A DNA stretch of 40,050 nucleotides from NCBI GenBank assembly GCA_023423995.1, contig JAFAEL010000153.1, positions 1 through 40,050 on the forward strand, read 5' to 3'. Under the pieces are notes generated by a model. That model had not been told where the DNA came from, made no database searches, and saw nothing but the letters and a program-made list of their open reading frames with translations. The position numbers were made by a program, and so were the translations under genes. Positions 32,545 through 40,050 of the stretch are shown here, piece by piece; the first letter of the stretch is position 1; the number at the start of each line of letters is the position of its first letter. This DNA comes from Pseudomonadota bacterium. GTDB lineage: Bacteria > Pseudomonadota > Alphaproteobacteria > Rhizobiales > Beijerinckiaceae.

Positions 32545-33231
32545 ATGGCGCGCCTCAATCGGCTCCTCGTCGTCGAGGACGACAGCGATCTCCGCGAGAC
32601 CCTCGTCGAGCAGATCGGCCTCTCCAGCGAGTTCGAGGTCGATCCGGTCGGAACGGCCTCCGAGGCCCGCGAGGCGTTGCAGCGGGAGCGGTTCGACCTC
32701 GTGATCATGGATATCGGCCTGCCCGACATGGACGGCCGCGACGCGGTGCGGCTGATCCGGCAGGACGGCTTCCGCGGCCCCATCGTCATGCTGACCGGAC
32801 AGGCGAGCGACGCCGACGTGGTCACCGGCCTCGATGCCGGGGCGAACGACTATGTCGTGAAACCCTTCAAGTTCGCCGTGCTCCTCGCCCGCATCAGGGC
32901 GCAGCTCAGGACGCACGAGGCGAGCGAGGATGCCGTCTTCCGGATCGGTCCCTACACGTTCCGGCCCGGCGCCAAGCTGCTCGTGAGCGAAAAGGGCTCG
33001 AAGCTGAAGCTGACGGAAAAGGAGACCGCCATCCTCCGCTTCCTCTACCGGGCCGGGCAGAAGGTGGTCTCGCGCGACATCCTCCTGCAGGAGGTCTGGG
33101 GCTACAACGCGGCCGTGACGACCCATACGCTCGAGACGCATGTCTACCGGCTGCGCCAGAAGATCGAGACGAACCCCTCCGCGGCCCGCATCCTGGTGAC
33201 CGAGCCGGGCGGCTACAAGCTGCTTCCCTGA
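32545..33231 (+). CDS. OmpR-family response regulator
   Basis: A 228-residue two-component regulator. The receiver (about 5-118) has acidic Asp12-Asp13, phosphoacceptor Asp56 (DLVIMDIGLPDMDG), Thr84 and Lys106 (DYVVKPF). The C-terminal winged helix (about 135-228) contains KLKLTEKETAILRFLYR and the recognition region TTHTLETHVYRLRQKIE, and ends GGYKLLP. The cognate histidine kinase is not beside it. A near-identical arrangement of this regulator next to xthA recurs in Rhizobiales, as far as I recall. The next gene, a CNB-domain protein, starts 12 bp after the stop, so the two are likely one operon. No strong ribosome site is seen (AGAGAA). Confidence 0.93.
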   Translation: MARLNRLLVVEDDSDLRETLVEQIGLSSEFEVDPVGTASEAREALQRERFDLVIMDIGLPDMDGRDAVRLIRQDGFRGPIVMLTGQASDADVVTGLDAGANDYVVKPFKFAVLLARIRAQLRTHEASEDAVFRIGPYTFRPGAKLLVSEKGSKLKLTEKETAILRFLYRAGQKVVSRDILLQEVWGYNAAVTTHTLETHVYRLRQKIETNPSAARILVTEPGGYKLLP

Positions 33232-33243
33232 AGGCCCTGAACC

Positions 33244-33735
33244 ATGGCCATCGAGACCACGCTCTCGATCCTTCGGCGCGCGCCGATCCTCGGGCTGTTC
33301 GAGGACGAGGCTCTCCGGGTGATCGCAAACGTGGCCGACACGCGCCGGCTGCGTCCGGGCGAGGTCCTGTTCCGGCACGGCGACCGCTCGGACGGCGGCT
33401 ACGTGGTGACCTCGGGGACGATCGCGGTCGGCCGGGCAGGGGCCGAGGAGCCCGTGCTGCTCGGGCCGGCCTCAGTCATCGGCGAGATCGCGCTGTTCAT
33501 ACGCATGCAGCGCCCCGCGACGGCGACCGCCCGGGAGGCCGCGTCCGTCCTGCGCATCTCGCCCACGCTGATGAAGCGCGTGCTGCATGAATTCCCCTCG
33601 GCGGCTCCCGCCATGGCCGAGGTCCTCACGCGCGACCTCGAGGCCGTCGCGGCCGGCCTGACGAGCGTCGAACGCCTCTTCGCCGAGCAGGAAGCCTCAG
33701 AGCGAGAGAGTCGCGGTCACCGGGACGTGGTCTGA
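33244..33735 (+). CDS. Single-domain cyclic-nucleotide-binding protein
   Basis: A 163-residue protein consisting of one CNB domain (about 10-125) and a short helical tail. The phosphate-binding cassette GEIALFIRMQRPATATA has Gly80, Glu81 and Arg90, the residues that bind the ribose-phosphate of cAMP or cGMP. It has LRPGEVLFRHGDRSDGGYVVTSGTIAV before it. There is no helix-turn-helix or catalytic domain, so it is not a Crp-type regulator; it would act on a partner. It is likely cotranscribed with the response regulator. Its last 39 bases overlap the 3' end of the convergent xthA, so the tail ASERESRGHRDVV is encoded on the opposite strand of that gene. Confidence 0.88.
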   Translation: MAIETTLSILRRAPILGLFEDEALRVIANVADTRRLRPGEVLFRHGDRSDGGYVVTSGTIAVGRAGAEEPVLLGPASVIGEIALFIRMQRPATATAREAASVLRISPTLMKRVLHEFPSAAPAMAEVLTRDLEAVAAGLTSVERLFAEQEASERESRGHRDVV

Positions 33736-34506
33736 CGGGCGCATCCAGCCACGGACATGGCCGTGGATGTCGACGGATTGGAGCGTCGAGCCGAGATCGT
33801 CAGAAATCCAGACGTGATCGAGCCGGCGGCCCTTGTTGGCTGCCGCCCAGTCGGGCGAGCGATAGCTCCACCAGGTGTAGAGCTTGGTCGGCTCGGGCGT
33901 GAGGTGGCGCGCCGAATCGACGAAGCGGCCCTCCTGGCGCAGCGTTTCCAGGGCTTCGGTCTCGATCGGGGTGTGGCTCACGACGTCGAGAAGCTGCTTG
34001 TGCGACCAGACGTCGTGCTCGAGCGGGGCGACGTTCAGGTCGCCCACCACGATGGTCGGGCGGCGATCGCGCTTCCCGGCCCAATCCCGCATCTCGGCCA
34101 GGAACTGGAGCTTGTGCTTGAACTTCGGGTTCAGGTCCGGATCCGGAACGTCGCCCCCCGCCGGAACATAGAAGTTGTGGATCTCGACGCCGGAAGCCTC
34201 GCCGGCCTCCGATCCCAGCGTCACGGAGATGTGGCGGGCGTCCTGCCGCTCGCACCAGTTCTGCGGCTCGACCTTCTCGAAGGGGAAGCGCGACAGGATC
34301 GCCACCCCGTTATAGCCCTTCTGCCCGACCTGGACGACGTGCGGGTAGCCGAACCCCTGCAGGGCTTTCAGGGGAAAGCAGTTGTCCGGGCATTTCGTCT
34401 CCTGGAGGCAGAGCACGTCCGGCTCGATCTCCCCGAGCGCCCGCTCGACCTGGTCGATGCGGAGCCGGACGGAATTGATGTTCCAGGTTGTGACGGAGAG
34501 CTTCAC
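33697..34506 (-). CDS. xthA: Exodeoxyribonuclease III
   Basis: A 269-residue DNA-repair nuclease that cuts at abasic sites and removes 3' blocks. Motifs: WNINSVRLR (8-16), CLQETK with metal-binding Glu36, FYVPAGG, GDLNVAP, and SDHVPV near the C-terminus with Asp259 and His260. The set is complete. The first codon is GTG at 34506, giving M(V)KLSVTTWNINSVRLRI, where homologues begin. A GTG at 34530 upstream adds eight residues that homologues lack. No Shine-Dalgarno is seen for either. A shortened, decayed copy of the N-terminal region lies 1.9 kb away. The 3' end overlaps the CNB gene. Confidence 0.95.
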   Translation of the reverse strand: MKLSVTTWNINSVRLRIDQVERALGEIEPDVLCLQETKCPDNCFPLKALQGFGYPHVVQVGQKGYNGVAILSRFPFEKVEPQNWCERQDARHISVTLGSEAGEASGVEIHNFYVPAGGDVPDPDLNPKFKHKLQFLAEMRDWAGKRDRRPTIVVGDLNVAPLEHDVWSHKQLLDVVSHTPIETEALETLRQEGRFVDSARHLTPEPTKLYTWWSYRSPDWAAANKGRRLDHVWISDDLGSTLQSVDIHGHVRGWMRPSDHVPVTATLSL

Positions 34507-34616
34507 GACGGGTCCGCAAGGGAGGATCACGCGACGCTGGCGCGCCGGGAGACGGGCCTGTAGCGTTTGCGGCAGGGCCCGGGAGAGGCCCAGGATCTAC
34601 GGTTGGGAGGATAGGC

Positions 34617-35987
34617 ATGCAAGTGTGGGTAGCCCCGCGCGCGGTCGGCGCGCGTCCGCGAACTGGGGATATCGTCGCCGCAGCGCTCGCAGCCATGCTG
34701 GCCGGCGCGGCAGTCCCGGCCCTGGCCGAAGCGCCGGCTGCACGGCCGGCTTCGACCCTCGCGACCGCGAGCCCGGAAGAGGTCGGGCTCTCCTCCGCCC
34801 GGCTCGCCAATATCGGCAAGGTCTTCGAGCGTGAGATCGCGGCCGGCCGGCTGCCCGGTACCGTGGTCATGGTCGCCCGCCGCGGCCGCATCGCCTATGC
34901 GGAGAGCTTCGGGTTCCGCGACAAGGCCGCGAACGCCCCGCTCGGCAAGGATGCGATCTTCCGCATCTACTCCATGACGAAGCCCTTCGCGTCGGTCGCG
35001 GCCATGATGCTGGTCGAGGACGGCACGATCCAGCTGACCGACCCGGTCTCGAAATTCCTTCCGGAGTTCAAGGACCTGAAGGTGAGCGTGCCACGCGGGA
35101 ACGCGCTCGGCGAGCAGACATGGGAGCTCGCGGCGGCCGAGCGCCAGCCGACCGTGCAGGATCTTCTGCGGCACACGGCCGGCCTCGCCTATGGCGAGAT
35201 CACCACGAACGCGCCCGTGAAGGCGGCCTATACCAAGGGCAAGCTCTTCAAGCCGGACTTCGACTACAACACGACCGATCTCACGCCGGAGGAATTCGTC
35301 TCCGCGATCGCGGCCGCGCCGCTCGCCTACCAGCCGGGCACGGTCTGGCAGTACAGCCTCGCGACGGACGTGCTCGGGCGCGTCGTCGAGAAGGCGTCCG
35401 AGCGGAGCCTCGGCGAGTTCCTCGAACAGCGCCTCTTCAAGCCGCTGAAGATGAGCGAGACCGGCTTCTCGGTCCCGGCCGATCGCACGGCCCGCATCGC
35501 GCAGGCATTCCCGACCGACCCGGCCACCGGAAACCCGAACCGCCTGATCGACGGCGCAGCCCCGAAGAACGATTCCGGAGGCGCCGGCGCCTATTCGACA
35601 GCCGCCGATTATCTGCGCTTCGCGCAGATGCTGCTCGACGGCGGCAAGCTCGAGGGCACCCGGGTCCTCAGCCGGAAGACGGTCGAGCTGATGACCTCCG
35701 ACATGCTCGGCGACAGGATCAGGCCGATCGCCACGCCCGGAGACCTTCTGATGGGCGTGCCCGGCTACACATTCGGGCTCGGCTTCATGGTCCGGAAGGA
35801 GCCCGGGATCGCCGGGGTGCCGGGCTCGAAGGGCGAGTTCATGTGGGCGGGCTATGCCGGGACGTTCTTCTGGGTCGACCCGGCGGAAGAGCTCGCCGTC
35901 GTCATGATGACGCAGGCTCCCGGTCCCAGCCGGGCCTTTTACCGGCGCGAGATCAAGCAGCTCGTCTACGGGGCGATCGCCGACTGA
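34617..35987 (+). CDS. Serine hydrolase of the beta-lactamase/class C esterase superfamily
   Basis: A 456-residue secreted serine hydrolase. The N-terminus (1-38) is basic, then hydrophobic (IVAAALAAMLAGAAVPALA), a likely signal peptide. The nucleophile motif SMTK is at 119-122, within IFRIYSMTKPFASVAAMMLVEDG. The second motif is Y246-S247-L248 in WQYSLATDVLGRVVEK. QDLLRHTAGLAYG is the usual HTAG loop. Where KTG or HxG is expected the protein has WAGYAG, so it is more likely an esterase or peptidase than a beta-lactamase; substrate unknown. GGGAGG six bases before the ATG supports the start. It is divergent from xthA, 110 bp apart. Confidence 0.9.
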   Translation: MQVWVAPRAVGARPRTGDIVAAALAAMLAGAAVPALAEAPAARPASTLATASPEEVGLSSARLANIGKVFEREIAAGRLPGTVVMVARRGRIAYAESFGFRDKAANAPLGKDAIFRIYSMTKPFASVAAMMLVEDGTIQLTDPVSKFLPEFKDLKVSVPRGNALGEQTWELAAAERQPTVQDLLRHTAGLAYGEITTNAPVKAAYTKGKLFKPDFDYNTTDLTPEEFVSAIAAAPLAYQPGTVWQYSLATDVLGRVVEKASERSLGEFLEQRLFKPLKMSETGFSVPADRTARIAQAFPTDPATGNPNRLIDGAAPKNDSGGAGAYSTAADYLRFAQMLLDGGKLEGTRVLSRKTVELMTSDMLGDRIRPIATPGDLLMGVPGYTFGLGFMVRKEPGIAGVPGSKGEFMWAGYAGTFFWVDPAEELAVVMMTQAPGPSRAFYRREIKQLVYGAIAD

Positions 35988-36042
35988 CGACGATCGGGGA
36001 CCTTTCCGGCCTCCGCCCGTTCTCGACGGGAGGAGGCCGGAC

Positions 36043-36309
36043 ATGCCCCGACGGAAGCAGCTGAACGACCTTGCCGCGCTGGGATGGCTCGCGGCCGAAT
36101 CCGCCGCCGTCATCCAGTTGCGGCTTCTCAAGCTCGCGCTCGGCGGACCCAAGGCGAAGCGCGAAGCGCGCCGGATGGTCAGCGGGAAGGTCCAGGCCGC
36201 CGGCTCCGCCACCCGCACGCTGATGACGGGCGGCTCGCCCGGACAAGTCGTCAGCGGCTACCGCAAGCGCGTCAGGGCCAACCGACGGCGGTTGTCGGGC
36301 GGCGGCTGA
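36043..36309 (+). CDS. Small basic protein of unknown function
   Basis: An 88-residue protein. AGGAGG at 36031-36036, six bases before the ATG, argues that it is translated. It has an amphipathic helix (GWLAAESAAVIQLRLLKLAL), then GGPKAKREARRMVSGKVQAAGSATRTLMTGG and a very basic C-terminus (KRVRANRRRLSGGG). The pattern is like small alphaproteobacterial proteins with a helical A/L/M-rich 'ESxxVIxLR' start that are sometimes named antifreeze-like; I know no function for them. No signal peptide is seen. It lies 55 bp after the serine hydrolase on the same strand and may share its transcript. Confidence 0.6.
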   Translation: MPRRKQLNDLAALGWLAAESAAVIQLRLLKLALGGPKAKREARRMVSGKVQAAGSATRTLMTGGSPGQVVSGYRKRVRANRRRLSGGG

Positions 36310-36319
36310 AGAGCGCTGC

Positions 36320-36408
36320 CTCTGCCGAGGCCGGAGGATGCCCGCCTTGATGTTGCCCAGCACCCGCCTCGACCCGGCCGATGCGCAGCCGGACGGAATT
36401 GATGTTCG
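36320..36408 (-). pseudogene. Degraded fragment of an xthA 5' region
   Basis: On the minus strand a stretch reads NINSVRLRIGRVEA, nearly the same as XthA residues 10-22 of the intact gene (NINSVRLRIDQVERA). One extra base then shifts the frame, and the next frame reads RVLGNIKAGILRPRQ against RALGEIEPDVLCLQE. At the DNA level the block from about 36408 down to 36365 is nearly identical to the intact gene. No start is kept and the rest of the gene is gone. It lies 1.9 kb from xthA in the same direction, which suggests an old tandem duplication that decayed. The other sequence of the 195-bp gap holds nothing recognisable. Confidence 0.75.
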
Positions 36409-36504
36409 GGGTGCCATCCCTCAGGTTGATGTCGGATCGCCTCAAGCGTGATGGCGACCGGGCCGGCCGGGATCGGCCGCGCCCGATTGTCGGAACGCCT
36501 GCCC

Positions 36505-37665
36505 ATGCTCAAGAGCCTCGCGGTGCAGAACTACAGGTCCTTGCGCGACCTCGTCGTTCCGCTCGAGCGGGTGAACGTCGTGACCGGCCCGAACGGGGCC
36601 GGCAAGTCGAACCTCTACCGAGCCCTGCGGCTCCTGGCCGCCGCGGCCCGAGGCGAGATCGTCGGCCAACTCGCACGGGAGGGCGGCCTTCCCGCGACCT
36701 TGTGGGCCGGGCCGGAGACGATCAGCCGGGACATGAAGGCGGGACGCGTCCCCATCCAGGGGACGGTGCGGAAGGGCAGCGTCAGCCTGAAGCTCGGCTT
36801 CGCCGCGGACGATTTCGGCTACAGCATCGACCTGGGGCTGGCCCTGGACCCACTGGCCGGGTTCGCGCTGGATCCGGTCATCAAGCGCGAATGCATCTGG
36901 TCGGGCGAAAAATTCCGGCCCGCCTCCCTCCTCGTCGACCGCCGCGGCCCCGCGCTGCGCGCCACCGACGAGACGGGCGCCTGGCGGATGGTGCCGGTGG
37001 AGCTCTCCGGCTTCGACAGCATGATGACGGAGTTCCTCGACGTCCACACCGCCCCGGAGATGGTGCTGCTCCGGTCCCGAATGCGATCCTGGCGCTTCTA
37101 CGACCATTTCCGGACGGATCTCGACGCACCGGCCCGCAAGCCGCAGGTCGGCACCTACACGCCGGTCCTCGGCCATGAAGGAGCCGATCTCGCGGCGGCC
37201 TTGCAGACCATCGGCGCCATGGGCGACCGAAACCTGCTCGCGCAGGTGATCGACGATGCCTTTCCCGGGGCGCGCATCGAGGTCGGCACGGACGCCGGCC
37301 GCTTCGAGCTCCTTTTCCGTCAGCCCGGGATGCTCAGGCCGCTCTCCGCGGCGGAATTGTCCGACGGAACGCTTCGCTACCTGCTGCTGGTTGCGGCGCT
37401 GCTATCCCCGAGGCCGCCCGAGCTCCTGGTCCTGAACGAGCCCGAGACCAGTCTCCATCCCGATCTCGTTCCGGCGCTCGCCCGGCTGATCGGGCAGGCT
37501 TCCTCGGCGGCCCAGGTGATCGTGGTCACGCACGACGAGACGCTCACGTCGCATCTCGCGGCGGAATTCGACCTGAACCACATCCGGCTGGACAAGGATT
37601 CGGGCGAGACGATCGCGGATATCGATCTGCTCAGGCGCCCTCCCTGGGCCTGGCCGCCGCGCTGA
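36505..37665 (+). CDS. AAA-family (OLD/RecF-like) ATPase
   Basis: A 386-residue SMC/RecF-type ATPase. FKSxxNYRSLRDL-like LAVQNYRSLRDL opens it. Walker A is GPNGAGKSN (28-36). LSDGTLRYLLL near residue 294 is the signature motif, and LLVLNEPETSLHP is Walker B with Asn where most have Asp. The His-loop is VVTHDETL. There is no TOPRIM or nuclease domain as in full OLD proteins, so it resembles the stand-alone predicted ATPases of the COG4637 type, whose roles are not established. The ATG at 36505 was chosen because homologous domains start with LKSLxxxNYRS; an ATG at 36448 is possible. It is convergent with lolA, only seven bases away. Confidence 0.85.
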   Translation: MLKSLAVQNYRSLRDLVVPLERVNVVTGPNGAGKSNLYRALRLLAAAARGEIVGQLAREGGLPATLWAGPETISRDMKAGRVPIQGTVRKGSVSLKLGFAADDFGYSIDLGLALDPLAGFALDPVIKRECIWSGEKFRPASLLVDRRGPALRATDETGAWRMVPVELSGFDSMMTEFLDVHTAPEMVLLRSRMRSWRFYDHFRTDLDAPARKPQVGTYTPVLGHEGADLAAALQTIGAMGDRNLLAQVIDDAFPGARIEVGTDAGRFELLFRQPGMLRPLSAAELSDGTLRYLLLVAALLSPRPPELLVLNEPETSLHPDLVPALARLIGQASSAAQVIVVTHDETLTSHLAAEFDLNHIRLDKDSGETIADIDLLRRPPWAWPPR

Positions 37666-37672
37666 GCGGCGC

Positions 37673-38437
37673 CTACTCCACCGGCCGCATGTAGTTCAGC
37701 ATGAAGATCCGCGGATCGATCGTCCGGTTCTTCTCGATGTCCGAGAGCGAGACGGTGGTCGTGAAGCCCTGCGGGTCCACCACGCGCCAGCGCTTCAGGC
37801 CGGTGATCTCCGGGTCGAAATAGAGCGTAATCTTGGAGGTCCCGCCGAGCGTGGAGGTATCTTCGATCGAGATGCGGACGCCGTCCGGGTCCGCCACCAC
37901 GGCCGTGACGGAGGCCTCGCGCGCGAGGTCGATCTTGGACGAGAGCAGGAATTTCAGTGGCGTCTGCGAGATCGGATAGGGATCCGAGGTGTTCAGCTTC
38001 CGGTCGCGGACGAGCACGGTCGAGCCGTCGGACACGATCTCCAGCGTGGACGGCTTCGCGTATTCGAAGCGCAGCTTGCCGGGCCTCTGCACGTAGAGGA
38101 CACCGGTGAACCTGCGCCCGTCCCCGCCGACCTGCGTGAAATCCGCCGCCATCGACGTAACCGAATTGAGCGCCGCGTTCGCCTTCTCGACGATCTGCTT
38201 GTCGCTGAGCTTCTCGCCGGCCGCGGCCTGGACGACCGGCGCGCCGCGCGCCCCCGGCTTCGCGACCGGCATGATGGCGCCCGTCGTGGCCACGTCCAGC
38301 TCGCCTCCCAGCGAGGCCGGCCGCGGCGGCGGGACGACATTGACGAGGCGCGATCGGCTCGCCGCTTCGGCCGCGGAGCCGAAGGCCGCGGCGGCCGTGA
38401 GGGCAAGCGCGATGCCGCGGGCAACAGACGCCTTCAT
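37673..38437 (-). CDS. lolA: Outer-membrane lipoprotein carrier protein LolA
   Basis: A 254-residue periplasmic chaperone that carries lipoproteins from the inner-membrane LolCDE complex to the outer membrane. The signal peptide (1-25) ends SAAEA. A proline-rich linker (VPPPRPAS, about 34-41) and an Ala/Gly-rich stretch follow, and the LolA domain begins near residue 78 with DKQIVEKANAALNSVTSMAADFTQ. RFTGVLYVQRPGKLRFEYAKPS is the family's strongest signature. The linker makes it longer than the E. coli protein, which is usual in Rhizobiales. GGAG lies about nine bases before the ATG at 38437. It follows ftsK by 65 bp on the same strand. Confidence 0.93.
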   Translation of the reverse strand: MKASVARGIALALTAAAAFGSAAEAASRSRLVNVVPPPRPASLGGELDVATTGAIMPVAKPGARGAPVVQAAAGEKLSDKQIVEKANAALNSVTSMAADFTQVGGDGRRFTGVLYVQRPGKLRFEYAKPSTLEIVSDGSTVLVRDRKLNTSDPYPISQTPLKFLLSSKIDLAREASVTAVVADPDGVRISIEDTSTLGGTSKITLYFDPEITGLKRWRVVDPQGFTTTVSLSDIEKNRTIDPRIFMLNYMRPVE

Positions 38438-38502
38438 GAACTCAACTCCACGCGTTCTGGCAGGCGCCTGACGGGCACCCGCCGGGGCCGTAGCGGCTCG
38501 CC

Positions 38503-40050
38503 TCAATCGGCGCCGGCGCTCTCCAGCAGGATCTCGCGCTTGCCCGCATGATTGGCGGGTCCGACGATGCCCTCGTTCTCCATCCGCTCCATGAGGGAGG
38601 CGGCGCGGTTGTAGCCGATGCCGAGCCTGCGCTGGATATAGGAGGTGGAAGCCTTCTTATCACGCAGCACGACCTGGATCGCTTGATCGTACAGGTCGCC
38701 GCCCTCCTCGCCGAAGGAGCCCTTGTCGAAGATGGCCGAATCGTCGCCGCCACCGGCCGCCCCGTCCTCGTCGCCGGTCGTGACCGCATCGAGATATTGC
38801 GGCCGGCCCTGCGCCTTGAGGTGCGCCACGACCTTCTCGACCTCGGTGTCGGACACGAAGGGCCCGTGCACGCGGGTGATGCGCCCGCCGCCTGCCATGT
38901 AGAGCATGTCGCCCTGCCCGAGCAGTTGCTCGGCGCCCATCTCGCCGAGGATGGTCCGCGAATCGATCTTGGACGTGACCTGGAAGGAGATGCGGGTCGG
39001 GAAGTTCGCCTTGATGGTGCCCGTGATGACGTCCACGGACGGGCGCTGCGTCGCCATGATGAGATGGATGCCGGCCGCGCGCGCCATCTGGGCGAGACGC
39101 TGGATCGCGCCCTCGATGTCCTTGCCGGCCACCATCATCAGGTCGGCCATCTCGTCCACGATCACGACGATGTACGGCAGCGGCTCGAGATCCATGATCT
39201 CGTCCTCGTAGATCGCCTCGCCGGTCTCCCTGTCGAAGCCGGTCTGCACCGTGCGGGTGATGACCTCGTGGCGCTCCTTGGCCTCCGCCACGCGGGCGTT
39301 GAACCCGTCGATGTTGCGGACGCCGAGCTTCGACATCTTCTTGTAGCGCTCCTCCATCTCGCGCACGGCCCATTTGAGGGCGATCACGGCCTTCTTGGGA
39401 TCCGTCACGACGGGCGAGAGGAGATGCGGGATGCCGTCATAGACGGAGAGCTCCAGCATCTTGGGATCGACCATGATCAACCGGCACTGCTCTGGCGTAT
39501 GCATGTAGAGCAGGCTGAGGATCATGGTGTTGATGGCGACCGACTTGCCCGACCCGGTCGTGCCGGCGACGAGCAGGTGCGGCATGCGGGCGAGGTCGGC
39601 GATGATCGGCTCGCCGCCGATGTTCTTGCCGAGGCAGAGCGCGAGCTTCTGCTTGGTGCCGGCGAAGTCCTCCGAGGCGAGCAGCTCGCGCAGATAGACC
39701 GTCTCGCGCTTCTGGTTCGGCAGCTCGATGCCGATCGCGTTGCGGCCGGGCACGACCGCGACACGGGCCGAGACGGCCGACATGGAGCGGGCGATGTCGT
39801 CCGCAAGGCCGATCACGCGGCTCGACTTGGTGCCTGGGGCGGGTTCGAGCTCGTAGAGCGTGACCACCGGGCCGGGCCGCACGTTGATGATCTCGCCGCG
39901 GACGCCGAAATCCTCCAGCGTCGATTCGAGCAGGGTCGCGTTCTGCTCCAGCGCGTCCTTGGAGACGGTCGCGCCCTGTTTCTTAGGCTCGGCGAGCAGC
40001 GGCAGCGGCGGCAGGGCATAGGAAGCCGGATCGAAGACGCGGCTCGGAGG
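38503..40050 (-). CDS. ftsK: DNA translocase FtsK (partial, N-terminus outside window)
   Basis: The last 515 residues of a septal DNA translocase that pumps chromosome ends through the closing septum and activates XerCD recombination at dif. In the frame read from the right edge the sequence starts with a linker and [22 protein letters not shown]. Walker A is [15 protein letters not shown] and Walker B is [40 protein letters not shown] is the FtsK/SpoIIIE signature. The C-terminal gamma winged helix ([38 protein letters not shown]) should read the KOPS-type polar motifs. The TM and linker region is beyond the window. It precedes lolA, a neighbourhood seen in other alphaproteobacteria. Confidence 0.97.
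   Translation of the reverse strand, partial: PPSRVFDPASYALPPLPLLAEPKKQGATVSKDALEQNATLLESTLEDFGVRGEIINVRPGPVVTLYELEPAPGTKSSRVIGLADDIARSMSAVSARVAVVPGRNAIGIELPNQKRETVYLRELLASEDFAGTKQKLALCLGKNIGGEPIIADLARMPHLLVAGTTGSGKSVAINTMILSLLYMHTPEQCRLIMVDPKMLELSVYDGIPHLLSPVVTDPKKAVIALKWAVREMEERYKKMSKLGVRNIDGFNARVAEAKERHEVITRTVQTGFDRETGEAIYEDEIMDLEPLPYIVVIVDEMADLMMVAGKDIEGAIQRLAQMARAAGIHLIMATQRPSVDVITGTIKANFPTRISFQVTSKIDSRTILGEMGAEQLLGQGDMLYMAGGGRITRVHGPFVSDTEVEKVVAHLKAQGRPQYLDAVTTGDEDGAAGGGDDSAIFDKGSFGEEGGDLYDQAIQVVLRDKKASTSYIQRRLGIGYNRAASLMERMENEGIVGPANHAGKREILLESAGAD

Noticed and set aside
30856..33378. An 840-codon minus-strand frame covering several genes
   Set aside because: It spans three well-supported genes on both strands and has no recognisable domain. 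It is an artefact of composition.
1..40050. Phage, CRISPR, tRNA, insertion-sequence or integrative-element signals
   Set aside because: I saw no array, no tRNA-like fold, no transposase or integrase frame and no terminal repeats.

Overview
The window comes from a high-GC alphaproteobacterial chromosome, most likely order Hyphomicrobiales (Rhizobiales). The lineage call rests on an F1-ATPase zeta (DUF1476) gene beside purC, a BA14K-family secreted protein, PhaR/PhaB/PhaA polyhydroxybutyrate genes, a methyltransferase gene divergent from gloB, and small proteins of alphaproteobacterial type. A Methylobacteriaceae/Microvirga-like host would fit, but that is a guess. No rRNA, tRNA, CRISPR array, insertion sequence, phage gene or integrase was seen. 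Codon use looks uniform, so the region reads as ordinary core plus lineage-specific chromosome.

Layout. 1-4.5 kb: a thioesterase fragment and purC (minus strand), divergent from the ATPase inhibitor zeta; then an HpcH/HpaI aldolase, an L,D-transpeptidase, BA14K and a VOC protein. 4.6-9.1 kb: an RND efflux pair (adaptor and permease) without an outer-membrane channel gene. 9.1-10.5 kb: a DMT exporter and a PaaI-like thioesterase (minus). 10.6-20 kb: xdhA-xdhB-xdhC followed, through overlapping stops and starts, by a four-gene BMP-type nucleoside/purine ABC transporter. This is the most coherent system here: uptake of purines or nucleosides coupled to their oxidation and to maturation of the molybdenum enzyme.

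20-29.3 kb: phaR (minus) is separated from phaB and phaA (minus) by a two-permease amino-acid ABC cluster that lacks an ATPase gene, a tiny glycine-rich secreted protein, a methyltransferase divergent from an overlapping gloB-cupin-GNAT operon, and a YddG-like exporter. PhaA and PhaB make 3-hydroxybutyryl-CoA for PHB, and PhaR is the granule-responsive repressor. 29.4-32.5 kb: two divergent orphan substrate-binding proteins and a second L,D-transpeptidase. 32.5-34.5 kb: a response regulator, a lone cyclic-nucleotide-binding domain protein, and convergent xthA. 34.6-37.7 kb: a serine hydrolase, a small basic protein, a decayed xthA 5' fragment, and an OLD/RecF-like AAA ATPase. 37.7-40 kb: lolA and the C-terminal two-thirds or so of ftsK (minus), running off the right edge.

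I did not find a clear new multi-gene system. The observations most worth following up are the xdh-transporter supra-operon and its operator-like promoter, the xthA remnant, the PhaR-like sites upstream of phaR, the response-regulator/CNB-domain pair and the solitary AAA ATPase.
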